From Nitrospira sp. (GTDB lineage Bacteria > Nitrospirota > Nitrospiria > Nitrospirales > Nitrospiraceae): a DNA stretch of 64,000 nt. The stretch's first letter is position 1. Each line of letters begins with the position of its first letter. Under the pieces are notes generated by a model. It worked only from the letters and a program-made list of their open reading frames with translations. It searched no databases and had not been told where the DNA came from. Position numbers and translations under genes: made by a program. Of this stretch, positions 63,514 through 64,000 are shown piece by piece. Location: assembly GCA_024330925.1 (NCBI GenBank), contig JANDJK010000002.1:1-64000 (forward strand), given 5' to 3'.

Positions 63514-63542
63514 AGAATACTGTTCTCTCTCAAACAAGGCAA
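63514..63542 (-). promoter_or_regulatory. Candidate sigma-70 promoter for the NtrC-type master regulator
   Basis: On the minus strand TTGCCT (63537-63542) and TATTCT (63514-63519) are separated by 17 bases. Transcription would begin near 63,507, about 27 bases before the ATG. The remaining gap to 63726 holds two small hairpins (one of ATGGCT/AGCCAT around 63,604-63,619) of unknown meaning. Confidence 0.45.
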
Positions 63543-63726
63543 GAGCAATGCTAAAGTCTCACGAAGGCAACGCCGCCGCTGCGAATAACAATAGCAGAGA
63601 ATGGCTTTGCAGCCATGCTCACCAATTGGCCGGTGACAACCCTGTAACCGGGCCTAGTGCTGCCTAGAATCCTGCCACCGCAATACCTCGCTTTTGCATA
63701 GACGAGCAATCAGCGCACCCCCTTCA

Positions 63727-63972
63727 TCAGCCATAGATGTCTCGATCCTGTCCCATCACCACAAGCCAGAGATTGGCAAACTCGGCACGTCGTGAAGATC
63801 TGGTTGATCGCACCAGCGGCGCGGTTACCTTGGAAGGCACAATCACGCTCACGGCGGGCGAAACGATCGAGGCGTGCATGCCGCACGCCTTACAGTTCAG
63901 ACGTTCGGCGACCATCTTGGCGGCATTAGCCACAGAAGCAAGACCTGCCGACAGGCGCACTGGGGTTTCCAT
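63727..63972 (-). CDS. Small hypothetical protein with CKAC motif
   Basis: An 81-residue frame starting METPVRLSAGLASVANAAKM, with GGGAGGGG about 9 bases upstream. It contains one CKAC motif followed by His (NCKACGMH), which could bind a metal, and otherwise no recognisable domain. It may be real, given the ribosome site and the composition, but no family is recognised. It lies outside the flagellar cluster at the window edge. Confidence 0.4.
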   Translation of the reverse strand: METPVRLSAGLASVANAAKMVAERLNCKACGMHASIVSPAVSVIVPSKVTAPLVRSTRSSRRAEFANLWLVVMGQDRDIYG

Positions 63973-64000
63973 CACACCACCCCTCCCATCCACTAGCCGC

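Noticed and set aside
63600..63670. Paired hairpins upstream of the NtrC-type regulator as an RNA element
   Set aside because: Short stems with no known class and no position relative to the predicted transcript; left as a note only.
1..64000. tRNA, rRNA or CRISPR repeats
   Set aside because: No cloverleaf, rRNA core or regularly spaced direct repeats were recognised on reading the gaps on both strands.

Overview
The window looks like a chromosome segment of a Nitrospira-type bacterium (phylum Nitrospirota). This is inferred from gene content and protein style, not from a database search. Pointers are a PPDK of the kind used with the reductive TCA cycle, separate glyQ and glyS genes, a small exported c-type cytochrome, and a large flagellar cluster with fliW-csrA and an NtrC-type regulatory cascade. 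No rRNA, tRNA or CRISPR array was seen.

Region 1 (about 1-7,250, minus strand) is housekeeping: the start of an exported protein, ribD, ppdK, glyS and glyQ. Region 2 (about 7,550-19,360) is mixed. It holds an Rrf2 regulator coupled to a TauE/SafE transporter, a fibronectin-III lipoprotein behind a strong sigma-54 promoter match, transketolase behind a long 5' hairpin, an HMA-like exported protein, a cupin, a frameshifted coiled-coil gene, a decayed IS3-family element, a monohaem cytochrome c with a clear terminator, an HDOD protein overlapping a soluble transhydrogenase, a decayed stretch, and an M24 peptidase. A large AsmA-type protein (19,451-22,813) separates this from region 3.

Region 3 (22,932-63,480, all minus strand) is a nearly complete flagellar gene set. 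In transcription order it has an NtrC-type regulator; a TPR protein with a histidine kinase and a second NtrC-type regulator; flgB-flgC-fliE-fliF-fliG-fliH-fliI-fliJ-motE-like-fliK-flgD-flgE; fliL-M-N-O-P-Q-R-flhB-flhA-flhF-flhG-fliA; flgF-G-A-H-I-J; and flgM-N-K-L-csrA-fliW. Flagellin, cap, stator and chemotaxis genes are not in the window.

Sequence-level promoters give this cluster a readable hierarchy. GG-N10-GC sigma-54 sites precede the TPR-kinase-regulator operon, flgB, fliL and flgF, and a weaker one precedes fliK. A sigma-28 site overlapping the flgJ stop codon precedes flgM. The inferred order is NtrC regulator, then TPR/kinase/regulator, then basal body, hook and export (including fliA), then the FliA-dependent flgM-N-K-L-csrA-fliW block.

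The most unusual object is fliH (51,840-52,877). A complete response-regulator receiver domain, with all phosphorylation residues, is fused to the FliH ATPase-stator domain in the normal fliG-fliH-fliI position. This suggests phosphorylation-controlled flagellar export. Other oddities are an FlhF GTPase with degenerate G motifs beside an FlhG without a clear DQAxxLR helix, FlgK and FlgL sharing inserted and duplicated modules, and an FlgI with a long N-terminal extension.
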